A stretch of DNA of 64,000 nt from an uncultured Peptococcaceae bacterium (GTDB lineage: Bacteria > Bacillota > Limnochordia > Darwinibacteriales > Darwinibacteriaceae): the NCBI GenBank assembly GCA_937988745.1, contig CALKAR010000207.1, positions 32,904-96,903 of the forward strand, written 5' to 3'. Each line of letters starts with the position of its first letter. Positions within the stretch are counted from its first letter, which is position 1. This document shows, piece by piece, positions 9,145 through 16,590 of the stretch. The position numbers were made by a program, and so were the translations under genes. Below the pieces are notes generated by a model. The model worked only from the letters and a program-made list of their open reading frames with translations. It was not told where the DNA came from and did no database searches.

Positions 9145-9809
9145 ACGGTCTGTAACGCTCGTACGAACCGAGCGGTTATATCTTGAGGCCTTGTGATTGC
9201 ACTGCCCACAACCACCGCCCACGCACCTACTTCCAGAGCCTTGATAGCCTGCTCAGGATACCAGATGCCCCCCTCAGCAATACAGGGCACGGGCAATCTT
9301 GCCATCTCTTCGATTACCTCGAAATTAGGCTCCGCTCCCCAATTCCCTTCCCGGAAAGCAAAAGTGGAGGCTACCAAATCTGCTCCGTATGCCACTGCCT
9401 GTTCCGCATCAGCCACAGTGCGGCAGTCAGCCATAACTAGTACACCTAATCGTTCCTTGAGAGCCGGAATTAGTTCCGCAAGCGAGTCTCCAAAAGGACG
9501 CTCCTGGCGGCAGTCCACAGCAATGATGCTGGCTCCTGCTTGCGCTAAAGGTTCTGCCGCTGCATATGTGGGCGTAATACACAGCTCACCTTCTTCGGAG
9601 ACTTCCTTCTGTATTCCGATAACAGGCAAACCAGTAATCTTGCTGCATACTTCGACGTCTTGTACACCGTTTGTGCGGATACCAACTGCTCCTCCAAGGG
9701 CTGCTGCACGAGCCATGGCCGCCATGAGCATAGGGCCATGCAGCGGCTCATCTTCCAGCGCCTGACAAGATGCAATCAGACCGCCACGCAGGCTTTCTAG
9801 AATATCCAA
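9123..9809 (-). CDS. nanE: N-acetylmannosamine-6-phosphate 2-epimerase
   Basis: A 228-residue TIM-barrel enzyme of the NanE family, which converts ManNAc-6-phosphate to GlcNAc-6-phosphate in sialic acid and amino-sugar salvage. Family features are the start region GGLIASCQALEDEPLHGP, GAVGIRTNG, VIGIQKE, the phosphate-binding CIAEGGIWYPEQA and GAWAVVVGSAITRP. The start is a TTG at 9809 with AAGGAG about eleven bases upstream. It is the last gene of the speD-speE-nanE run, 15 bases after speE, an unexpected partner for polyamine genes. No nanA or nanK is in the window. Confidence 0.93.
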   Translation of the reverse strand: MDILESLRGGLIASCQALEDEPLHGPMLMAAMARAAALGGAVGIRTNGVQDVEVCSKITGLPVIGIQKEVSEEGELCITPTYAAAEPLAQAGASIIAVDCRQERPFGDSLAELIPALKERLGVLVMADCRTVADAEQAVAYGADLVASTFAFREGNWGAEPNFEVIEEMARLPVPCIAEGGIWYPEQAIKALEVGAWAVVVGSAITRPQDITARFVRALQTVKKAEDS

Positions 9810-9824
9810 AGTATCTTCGTCTCC

Positions 9825-10676
9825 TTATTCTACCTCGGCAAGGAGCTGCTCTACATACGCAGGCAGGGCAAAAGCACCTTTGTGAAGAGCAGTTGTATAA
9901 TACCGGGTTTCGAGCCCTAAACTCTCCCAAGCTTCTGCCTGCAGATCCCTTACCGGATGATATTTCTTCGAAGCAAACCCAAACAGCCAGTGCCCCGAGG
10001 CGTAGGTAGGAATATTCGCCTGATAAACGCGGCTGATGGGGAAAACCTCTACAATACGGGCGTGAGCACGCTGACACGCTCGGGCATCTTCTTCGTAAAA
10101 TGGACCTTCGTGCTGATTGACCATGATGCCATCGTGACTTAGAGCGTCAAAACAGCCCTGATAAAATTCACGCGTAAACAACCCTTCACCAGGACCGATA
10201 GGATCAGTAGAATCAACAATTATCAAATCGTATTTAGTGCTGCAGTTCTTAATATACTCGACTCCATCCTGAAAATACAGGGTTACTCTTGGATCTGTCA
10301 GCGCACTTGATGTGAACGGAAGCAGCTCCTTTGACACTTCCACCACAAGCTCGTCAATTTCAACCATGTCAATCTTTTCTATCTGCTCATAGCGGCACAA
10401 TTCACGCACAGTTCCGCCATCGCCGCCTCCTACAACCAGCACACGGCGGACAGCGGGGTGCACAGCCATAGGCACGTGAGTGATCATTTCATGATAAATG
10501 AACTCATCGCGTTCGGTAGTCATTAGAAAGCCATCGATCACTAAGACCCTGCCGAATTCAACAGTGTCAAAGACGTCGATCTTTTGAAATGGACTCTCGC
10601 CGCTGTACAGATGACGGGTCACCCGCATCGACAATCGCACATGGTTAGACAGATTCTCCGTATACCACAGTTCCAA
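9825..10676 (-). CDS. speE: Polyamine aminopropyltransferase (spermidine synthase)
   Basis: A 283-residue spermidine synthase, which transfers aminopropyl from decarboxylated SAM to putrescine. The SAM-site motif VLVVGGGDGGTVRE and the catalytic region VDSTDPIGPGEGLF are intact. I prefer the TTG at 10676, giving the family start MELWYTEN with GGAG eight bases upstream; a GTG nine bases earlier lies inside the ribosome site. It directly follows speD by 14 bases, so decarboxylated SAM is made and used by one operon. Aminopropyl acceptor cannot be read from the sequence alone. Confidence 0.95.
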   Translation of the reverse strand: MELWYTENLSNHVRLSMRVTRHLYSGESPFQKIDVFDTVEFGRVLVIDGFLMTTERDEFIYHEMITHVPMAVHPAVRRVLVVGGGDGGTVRELCRYEQIEKIDMVEIDELVVEVSKELLPFTSSALTDPRVTLYFQDGVEYIKNCSTKYDLIIVDSTDPIGPGEGLFTREFYQGCFDALSHDGIMVNQHEGPFYEEDARACQRAHARIVEVFPISRVYQANIPTYASGHWLFGFASKKYHPVRDLQAEAWESLGLETRYYTTALHKGAFALPAYVEQLLAEVE

Positions 10677-10690
10677 CCAATCCACTCCTT

Positions 10691-11449
10691 TTAATAAACA
10701 TTGCGTCCACTGAAAATCTCAATCATTTCGCGCCTTAAATTAGCTGCAATTTCCATACGTTCCTTAGGAGGCAGCTCGTAGGCATCTGTATTAAATAGGT
10801 AGTTCTGCAGGTCTAGTTCCTTAATCAAGAGTTTTGTGTGGAACAGATTGGTTTCGTAGACATTGATATCTACTGCATCATATTTTTCCAGAATTTCGGG
10901 ACTGATGAAGTCCTGAATAGAAGTGATTTTGTGGTCAATAAACAATTTGCTTCCATCAACTGCACGGGTGAAACCGCGCACCCGATAGTCAATGGTAATA
11001 ATGTCTGAGTCAAATGAGTTGATCAAATAGTCTAGAGTTGATAAAGGGGTGATTTCCCCACAGGTGGCCACATCAATATCCACGCGGAAAGTAGCCAAAC
11101 TTGTTTCGGGGTGATACTCGGGATAGGTGTGTACGGTTAAATGGCTCTTATCGAGGTGGGCCACAATCGTGTCGCCTACAGGAACTAACTCATCCTCCGC
11201 AATCAACACCGTAACCGAGGCGCCCTGAGGTTCAAAGTCCTGCGTTGAGATGTTAAGAACCTTAGCACCGATCATATCTACCATTTCTGTAAGAATGCTG
11301 GTCAAACGCTCTGAATTATACTGTTCATCAATGTATTGGATATAGTCTTGTCTTTCTCGTTCCGTTTTTGCATAGCATACATCGTAAATATTGAAGCTCA
11401 GCGCCTTAGTAAGGTTGTTAAAACCATACAACCGCAGTTTTTCTTTCAA
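10691..11449 (-). CDS. speD: S-adenosylmethionine decarboxylase proenzyme
   Basis: A 252-residue SpeD of the longer E. coli-like class. The self-cleavage site that generates the pyruvoyl group is in LDKSHLTVHTYPE (Ser102), with the catalytic His107 and the Cys at about 130 in DVATCGEITP. Start is TTG at 11449 with GGGGGG-type ribosome site nine bases upstream. It is preceded by its own promoter and a roughly 100-base leader holding a hairpin, and is followed by speE and nanE. Confidence 0.95.
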   Translation of the reverse strand: MKEKLRLYGFNNLTKALSFNIYDVCYAKTERERQDYIQYIDEQYNSERLTSILTEMVDMIGAKVLNISTQDFEPQGASVTVLIAEDELVPVGDTIVAHLDKSHLTVHTYPEYHPETSLATFRVDIDVATCGEITPLSTLDYLINSFDSDIITIDYRVRGFTRAVDGSKLFIDHKITSIQDFISPEILEKYDAVDINVYETNLFHTKLLIKELDLQNYLFNTDAYELPPKERMEIAANLRREMIEIFSGRNVY

Positions 11450-11472
11450 TTATCGTACCCCCCTCATTTAAA

Positions 11473-11514
11473 AGACGCAAGCTGCTGGCCCGCGCTGCGC
11501 CGGCACTTGCGTCT
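11473..11514 (-). promoter_or_regulatory. Hairpin in the speD leader (possible attenuator)
   Basis: A nine-base perfect stem (AGACGCAAG / CTTGCGTCT; 11506-11514 with 11473-11481) with a GC-rich loop that can fold further, followed on the minus strand by four T residues and then the speD ribosome site. It lies downstream of the predicted speD promoter, so it is in the speD transcript. It could be an attenuator, or a weak terminator for read-through from the hydrolase gene. Confidence 0.5.
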
Positions 11515-11562
11515 GCCAGACTATTGAATACCATTATGTACAACCACTTTTTGGCTGCCTTA

Positions 11563-11591
11563 AGAATAGCAAAATGCCCACTAACTGTCAA
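11563..11591 (-). promoter_or_regulatory. Predicted sigma-A promoter of speD-speE-nanE
   Basis: Consensus TTGACA (11586-11591) and TATTCT (11563-11568) with a 17-bp spacer. The -35 box overlaps the stop of the upstream hydrolase gene. Confidence 0.75.
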
Positions 11592-12421
11592 CCTCCACGA
11601 CACTGGTCTAACCATGCTGTAATGGTATCTAGGACGTGGTCTTTGTCCAATTCGTTGTGAAGCTCGTGGTAAGCACCTTCCCACAGCTTGAAAATACAGG
11701 TAGAACCAATGTTTTCTGCTAGACTGCGGCTCGCTTCTGGGTCAGTAATATTATCCGCACTGCCGTGCATTAAGAGCAGCGGACTTCTAATATTTTGTGG
11801 ATTTGCCATCACCCACTCTGCTGCTTTTGTCAATTCCACAAATGTCTGCACTGTGATCAGGTTATGCACAAGAGGATCTGCTTCGTAGTCTGCCGCAACC
11901 TGTTTGTCTCGGCTGAGATTCGTGCTTGCTAACCCGTTAGGCCTGGCCAGCGCCGGTTTAACACGGACTAACAGCTGCATCAGCCCAACAGCAACCCGCG
12001 GAATCGGACTTGTTAGTTGAAGCCAAGGACTAGTTACGACGGCTCCAGCCAATGAAGGCTTCCTGCGCGCCAAGTAATTCAGTACGATGTTGCCACCCAT
12101 ACTGTGCCCATATAGGAACAATGGGGCACTCGGAAACATCTCATCAGCCCTCTTCAGCAGTTCACCGACTTGTTCCATGATATGTTCGTACTTCCCCACA
12201 TGTCCCCTCTCTCCAGGAGAGCGGCCGTGGCCAAGGAGATCTACTCCCAAGAACGCATATCCATGGCTGCTGAAGTGCTCAGCTGTATGCTCATAGCGGC
12301 CGATATGCTCTCCTAAACCATGAACTAAACAAATAGCGCCTCGAACCTCGTTCTTCGGCTCCCACAGCAAGCCTCTCAGTGACTGGCCCTGCCAGTTCAG
12401 AACCCATTCCCTTCCTGCCAT
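11588..12421 (-). CDS. Alpha/beta hydrolase, monoacylglycerol lipase-like
   Basis: A 277-residue alpha/beta hydrolase of the lysophospholipase / monoacylglycerol lipase group (Hydrolase_4). The nucleophile elbow GHSMGG, the oxyanion region VHGLGEHIGRY, the acid in LLMHGSADNITDP and the final His in GAYHELHNELDKD are all present. No signal peptide, so it likely acts on cytosolic monoglycerides or lysolipids. The ATG at 12421 follows GGGAGGG. It lies 26 bases after the zinc-ribbon gene on the same strand. Confidence 0.92.
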   Translation of the reverse strand: MAGREWVLNWQGQSLRGLLWEPKNEVRGAICLVHGLGEHIGRYEHTAEHFSSHGYAFLGVDLLGHGRSPGERGHVGKYEHIMEQVGELLKRADEMFPSAPLFLYGHSMGGNIVLNYLARRKPSLAGAVVTSPWLQLTSPIPRVAVGLMQLLVRVKPALARPNGLASTNLSRDKQVAADYEADPLVHNLITVQTFVELTKAAEWVMANPQNIRSPLLLMHGSADNITDPEASRSLAENIGSTCIFKLWEGAYHELHNELDKDHVLDTITAWLDQCRGG

Positions 12422-12447
12422 CTTCCTTCCCTCCCAATCAGCTCAGC

Positions 12448-12816
12448 TCAAAGCCGGCTTCCGCAGTGAGGACAGAACTGGAACTCAGCGCGCAATCGCG
12501 CACCACAGTTCTGACAGATTGGCTCCGCATAAGAAGATGTCTGCCTCACAATATGTTCAGGCCGCAGCTGAACAACCTCCCCGCGAGCAAAGCGCTCACC
12601 CACCGCAGGATCTAATTCCAACGCACGCCGGCAGCACCGTGTCTGCACAACATAGCGCCTATTCCACTTCCAAATAGGAATAAAGAAGAAATGTAAGTAA
12701 GTATAAGCATGTATTACTTTAAACCGGTCAAACGACTCACAGCTTGGGCACACTCCACTTCCCTCATAAAGGTCTTTCCGCCCTGGCTGTACACCAAAGA
12801 TTCCTACAAAGAACAA
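12448..12816 (-). CDS. Zinc-ribbon protein (zinc_ribbon_15 type)
   Basis: A 122-residue protein starting MFFVGIFG, typical of the zinc_ribbon_15 family of unknown function. Two zinc ribbons can be seen: one formed by CPSC and the RCC pair after an aromatic stretch (HFFFIPIWKWNRRY), and a C-terminal CQNC...CPHCG. Start is TTG at 12816 with AAGGGG nine bases upstream. It is divergent from the FtsA-like gene, only 84 bases apart, so both promoters lie in that gap. Confidence 0.8.
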   Translation of the reverse strand: MFFVGIFGVQPGRKDLYEGSGVCPSCESFDRFKVIHAYTYLHFFFIPIWKWNRRYVVQTRCCRRALELDPAVGERFARGEVVQLRPEHIVRQTSSYAEPICQNCGARLRAEFQFCPHCGSRL

Positions 12817-12900
12817 ACTGCACTTCCCCTTTCAGTTCAACCAAATCTTGGGCAGGAAACCCCCTATCCCAAGTGGAACACATGGGATGAGGTGACTAGC

Positions 12901-15057
12901 ATGAGTGATGCTCGGATATTTGCTTTAGATATCGGCACCCATAAAATCGCTGGGCTCTTGATGAGCCGTTCTCCTCAAGGTTATGTCATCGAACATGCCG
13001 TTATGTTTGATCAACTGCCCCAAGCCATGCGCGATGGACAGATCCACCAAATTGCCAGTGTGGCCCAAGTGGTGCGCGCGGTCAAGGCTTATCTGGAAGA
13101 GGCCAGCGGCATTGCTTTAGAGGAAGCCGCGGTCGCGGCAGCTGGCCGTTCTCTAATAACGCGCAAGGCGAAAGCTGCCCGGACTCTGCACCCGGCCGAA
13201 CCCCTTTCCAGTGACGATGTGAAAAGCCTAGAACTTCAGGCAGTAGCTCATGCCATGGAGGAGCTCACCGCAATCTCGGGCCAAGGTGCCTTAGATAGCT
13301 ACCTCTGTGTGGGCTACAGTGTGGTCCAATACTGGCTGGACGGTGCTCCGATCGGGTCCTTAGTCGGACACAGAGGTCTGAATGCTGAGGTAGAAGTGAT
13401 CGCTACTTTCCTGCCCCGGGTAGTAATTGATTCTTTGACCATGGCGCTGGAAATGGCAGAGCTCAGAATGGCATCAATCACACTCGAACCAATCGCTGCT
13501 ATGCATGTAATTGTTCCGCCCACAATGCGCATGCTTAACATTGCACTCGTAGATATCGGTGCTGGCACAAGTGACATTGCCCTAGCTGCCGACAGTACCA
13601 TCAAGGCATACGGTATGGTAGCGGCGGCAGGCGATGAAATAACCGAGCAGATTGCCCACCGTTTCTTGTTAGATCTCACTACGGCTGAGAAAGTCAAGCA
13701 AAGAGCCAATCCAGAAACAAACGTGCAGTGCCAAGATGTCTTTGGCAATGCGCTTTCCCTCAGCTATGAGGATATTCTCGAAGCTATGCTTCCCAATGTA
13801 GAGAAGCTGGCGGATGAAATCGCCGACCAGATCACTTCGCTAAACGCGGGGCCCCCAAGCGGTGTACTGCTGGTCGGTGGAGGGAGCCAAACGCCTAAGT
13901 TGGCGGAGCTTATTCAAGAGCGTCTTCAGCTGCCTGCGAACCTAGTACGCCTGCGCGATCGCACTAGCATAGCCAATGTAACTGGCTGCCCTGAGTTCAC
14001 GGGCCCACAGGTGATTACCCCAGTCGGAATCGGCTGCGCCCATTTGGATGGCATTACTATGCAGTTTATTAACGCAGCCATCAACGAACGCCGCATTCAG
14101 TTCTTGAAAATGCCCGGGTCCTCTGTAGGTGACGCCTTGATTCAGGCAGGATACACCCAAGCAGACTTAATGGGAGCCGACGCCGGTTACATCAACGTGA
14201 AAATCGGCGGCCGTTCTCTCGAACTGCCCCGCATACAGGGCACCACTGCCCGGGTCATAGTAAATGGACAGGAAGCCGATTTGTCAACACCGATTTCGGA
14301 TAACGCTATAGTAGAAGTCCGCCCAGCTGATCCGCAAAATCTCATCCCGATCCGCTTAGCGGATCTCCTAGACTCCGATGCGGCCTGCTTTGGCGTGAAG
14401 CTAAATGGCGAACCCATTACGATTGAACCCTTAGTTTTGGTAAACGGAAAACGGCAGAGCATGGATTATGAGCTAAACGACGGCGACGAAGTCGAAGTGG
14501 TTCCGATTCAGACCATCGGCGAACTTCTTGAAACGCGCGGGATTGAACTCTATTACCAAGTGAGCTACTTCCTAAACGGCGAAGCCCGCACCGTATCGCG
14601 GCCGCTGGCAATCACCGTCGCCGGTCAAGCTGTAAGCCATCACACTGGCCTTATTCCTGATATGGAAATATGGTATGAAGTGCCCCGGATCACCCTGAAG
14701 GACATTCTGCCGGATAATTTAGCTCAACCGATTACGGTCACAGTCAACGGTCAATCGGTGACTTTGGAGCCAGAAGACATCAAAGCTCATGTGAATGGTG
14801 AGCTCCAATCCCTCGACTACACGATTCGGGACGGGGACCAGATTGCATATGATGAAAAGAGCTTTTCCTTCATCGTCACGGATATCTTCCGCGTATACGA
14901 ACCTGATCCCCAGTTTACTGCTGCGGGCGGTCAAATCACAGTCAACGACAAAATGGTCGGCTTTACTGCACCTTTAAAAGACGGTGATGTTATAGAACTT
15001 ATTCCACAACCTGATAACCATGCCGTTCGAAGGCTTCCTTTACATCGTCCAGATTAA
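12901..15057 (+). CDS. FtsA/PilM-like actin-fold ATPase with C-terminal beta-grasp-like repeats
   Basis: A 718-residue protein. Residues 1 to about 385 are an FtsA/PilM-type actin fold: phosphate-1 FALDIGTHKIAG, an SHS2-like insert, phosphate-2 ALVDIGAGTSDIAL and adenosine motif GVLLVGGGSQTP. The rest, about 330 residues, has no FtsA counterpart and shows repeats of the form VNG...plkDGDeVevvP at about 452-474, 513-534, 631-650 and 681-702, reminiscent of ThiS/MoaD/TGS beta-grasp folds. No membrane anchor is visible. The ATG at 12901 follows GGGATGAGG. Full-length FtsA is near 420 residues, so this is not ordinary FtsA; role unknown. Its end overlaps the convergent DUF1858 gene by 59 bases. 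Confidence 0.85.
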   Translation: MSDARIFALDIGTHKIAGLLMSRSPQGYVIEHAVMFDQLPQAMRDGQIHQIASVAQVVRAVKAYLEEASGIALEEAAVAAAGRSLITRKAKAARTLHPAEPLSSDDVKSLELQAVAHAMEELTAISGQGALDSYLCVGYSVVQYWLDGAPIGSLVGHRGLNAEVEVIATFLPRVVIDSLTMALEMAELRMASITLEPIAAMHVIVPPTMRMLNIALVDIGAGTSDIALAADSTIKAYGMVAAAGDEITEQIAHRFLLDLTTAEKVKQRANPETNVQCQDVFGNALSLSYEDILEAMLPNVEKLADEIADQITSLNAGPPSGVLLVGGGSQTPKLAELIQERLQLPANLVRLRDRTSIANVTGCPEFTGPQVITPVGIGCAHLDGITMQFINAAINERRIQFLKMPGSSVGDALIQAGYTQADLMGADAGYINVKIGGRSLELPRIQGTTARVIVNGQEADLSTPISDNAIVEVRPADPQNLIPIRLADLLDSDAACFGVKLNGEPITIEPLVLVNGKRQSMDYELNDGDEVEVVPIQTIGELLETRGIELYYQVSYFLNGEARTVSRPLAITVAGQAVSHHTGLIPDMEIWYEVPRITLKDILPDNLAQPITVTVNGQSVTLEPEDIKAHVNGELQSLDYTIRDGDQIAYDEKSFSFIVTDIFRVYEPDPQFTAAGGQITVNDKMVGFTAPLKDGDVIELIPQPDNHAVRRLPLHRPD

Positions 15058-15223
15058 TGCGGCGCATTCGGGCACCCTTGGGAATGGTCATCACCCGGCC
15101 AACTGTGCCCAGCATGCCCGGCTTTGTGATTTCAGAAAAACCCACTTCTGCCAAGATCGCCACCGCTTCGGGGTGTTCTTGGCAGATTTCATATACCGAC
15201 TTCTTAAGGTCGACAATCTTCAT
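14999..15223 (-). CDS. DUF1858 domain protein
   Basis: A 74-residue DUF1858 protein, a short helical domain often found alone or fused to DUF438 in anaerobes; function unknown. The start (ATG at 15223) has an AGAGGAGG site. It follows the nitroreductase gene by 11 bases on the same strand and its 3' end overlaps the convergent FtsA-like gene. Confidence 0.75.
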   Translation of the reverse strand: MKIVDLKKSVYEICQEHPEAVAILAEVGFSEITKPGMLGTVGRVMTIPKGARMRRINLDDVKEAFERHGYQVVE

Positions 15224-15234
15224 GGGAGCCTCCT

Positions 15235-15759
15235 CTAATCCTGTCTAGGCGCGCAGTTCCAGCTCACCATTTCTTCGAATTCTCTGCGCGGCCGCGCTTT
15301 TTGCTCCTCCTCTGCTGGATAACCCATGGGAAGCAGCGCTACTACCTCTAAATGCTCTGGTAGTTCAAGGACTTTATGTGCGAGTTCTGCGTCAAATGCA
15401 CATACCCAACAGGTTCCAAGGCCCAGTGCTGTGGCGGCCAGAGTCATATGGTCAACCGCAATAGCCACGTCGATGTCGCAGTGGTCTTTGCCATCAGCTC
15501 GCTTCCACGATAGACTGTGATCGCCGATAGCTGCGATAACAACCGGGGCCTTCTTGAACCAATCCCGCGAATACGCCTGAGAAATCCTCTCTTTCAGTTC
15601 AGGATCTGTTATCACAATAAAATGCCGAGGCTGATAGTTCACCGCCGAAGGTGAAACACGAGCAGCCTCTAATACCTGCATAATCTTTTCTTTTTCCACT
15701 GGGCGGTCGGCGAATTTCCGCACCGACCGTCTCTGTTTTAGTACTTCAAACAGCTCCAT
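15235..15759 (-). CDS. Nitroreductase-family flavoprotein
   Basis: A 174-residue nitroreductase fold protein, FMN-dependent with NAD(P)H. The FMN-binding RRSVRKFADRPVE near the N-terminus and GLGTCWVCAFD in the second half are typical; 174 residues is the short class. The ATG at 15759 is chosen because GAGGAGG lies eight bases upstream; a 22-residue longer reading has no site. The physiological substrate is unknown. It forms a two-gene unit with the DUF1858 protein. Confidence 0.9.
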   Translation of the reverse strand: MELFEVLKQRRSVRKFADRPVEKEKIMQVLEAARVSPSAVNYQPRHFIVITDPELKERISQAYSRDWFKKAPVVIAAIGDHSLSWKRADGKDHCDIDVAIAVDHMTLAATALGLGTCWVCAFDAELAHKVLELPEHLEVVALLPMGYPAEEEQKARPRREFEEMVSWNCAPRQD

Positions 15760-15845
15760 CAACGAACCTCCTCTGCAGCACCAATTAGTGCCAAAATGTG
15801 GTTGTGCCAAATTTCTTCGCCTCATGAGGTATTATTCCTTCATAT

Positions 15846-15891
15846 AAAAAAACCATGGCTCGGGTTCAAATTACCTCAAGCCATGGTTTTT
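15846..15891 (-). terminator. Bidirectional intrinsic terminator
   Basis: Stem of 13 bp between 15848-15860 and 15879-15891 with core CCATGGCT / AGCCATGG, flanked by A and T runs on both sides. It ends the secreted FMN-binding-like gene on the minus strand. Confidence 0.85.
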
Positions 15892-15907
15892 ACTATTTTT
15901 CACTATA

Positions 15908-16432
15908 TTACTCAGCGACCTTGGCAGCCTCGACAATAGCTCTCAGATAGCCGTCAGTGTCAACCAGGGTAGCGCCGGTTACAGTGTCAACAAGGTCAGT
16001 CTTGCTGTAAGAAGCAAGAATGTTTTCCAGTTCGGCAATGGTCTTGCCTTCAGCGAAAGCTTCGATAGCTCTGAAGTTATCAGCGATGGATACGGTGGAA
16101 CCTGCTCTAGCCATGTTGTTGCTGTAGTAGTCGCTGTTAACCTTCTTGGAGGCCAAAACGCGCTCAGGGTTAGCAAAATCAGCAGCAAAACCGTTGGCTA
16201 CATCAGAGTTGGGAACACCAACTGCTTCAGCAGCAGGCAGGAACTGATACTCATCAATGTATGCACGAATGATTGTGTCGCCTTCAAGAACAACAAAAGC
16301 AATAGTAAAGCATTTGTTGCCGTGAGCAGCCCATTCAACTTTACCAACCTTCAGATCAGCAGCCAGAGCGCTGGAAGCAAAAATGCCAAATACGAGTACT
16401 GCAGCGAGTACAAGATTAAGAGCCTTTCTCAT
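15908..16432 (-). CDS. Secreted FMN-binding-like protein
   Basis: A 174-residue exported protein with a signal peptide (about 1-24, ending SALAAD). The C-terminus contains DTVTGATLVDTDGYL, close to the D(S/T)VSGATxT(S/T) flavinylation motif of FMN_bind proteins, but the acceptor Thr after the x position is replaced by a Val-Asp, so covalent FMN attachment is doubtful. Similar proteins occur as pheromone-like or FMN-binding-like surface proteins in Bacillota. It has a near-consensus promoter with two palindromic operators at the start of transcription, so it is tightly regulated. Function is not established. Confidence 0.7.
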   Translation of the reverse strand: MRKALNLVLAAVLVFGIFASSALAADLKVGKVEWAAHGNKCFTIAFVVLEGDTIIRAYIDEYQFLPAAEAVGVPNSDVANGFAADFANPERVLASKKVNSDYYSNNMARAGSTVSIADNFRAIEAFAEGKTIAELENILASYSKTDLVDTVTGATLVDTDGYLRAIVEAAKVAE

Positions 16433-16463
16433 GTGAAACCCCTTCCTGGAATTGGTATCAATA

Positions 16464-16491
16464 TAAACTAGTTTAGATAAACGCGTTTATC
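16464..16491 (-). promoter_or_regulatory. Two adjacent palindromic operators
   Basis: Perfect palindromes TAAACTAGTTTA (16464-16475) and GATAAACGCGTTTATC (16476-16491) sit side by side just downstream of the -10 box, the classic place for a repressor. Both contain TAAACnnGTTTA, centre to centre 14 bp. Confidence 0.65.
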
Positions 16492-16499
16492 CTTTGCTC

Positions 16500-16528
16500 A
16501 TTATATAGGGGGATCTTGATAAAGTCAA
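16500..16528 (-). promoter_or_regulatory. Predicted sigma-A promoter of the FMN-binding-like gene
   Basis: TTGACT (16523-16528) and a perfect TATAAT (16500-16505) with 17-bp spacer. Confidence 0.8.
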
Positions 16529-16536
16529 TAGGGAAT

Positions 16537-16550
16537 GTGCGTGCAATCAC
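16537..16550 (-). promoter_or_regulatory. Possible activator site related to 21980-21993
   Basis: GTGATTGCACGCAC on the minus strand, centred about 50 bases before the predicted start, shares GTGATTGCA with the perfect palindrome GTGATTGCAATCAC in front of the secreted reductase gene. Confidence 0.4.
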
Positions 16551-16590
16551 ATTTTGGTGAAAACAATTAATACCAGGGTTTGTGCCTGGT

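Noticed and set aside
11473..11514. GACGCAA motif considered as part of a c-di-GMP or SAM riboswitch
   Set aside because: No conserved core of either class can be built around it; only a simple hairpin is supported.
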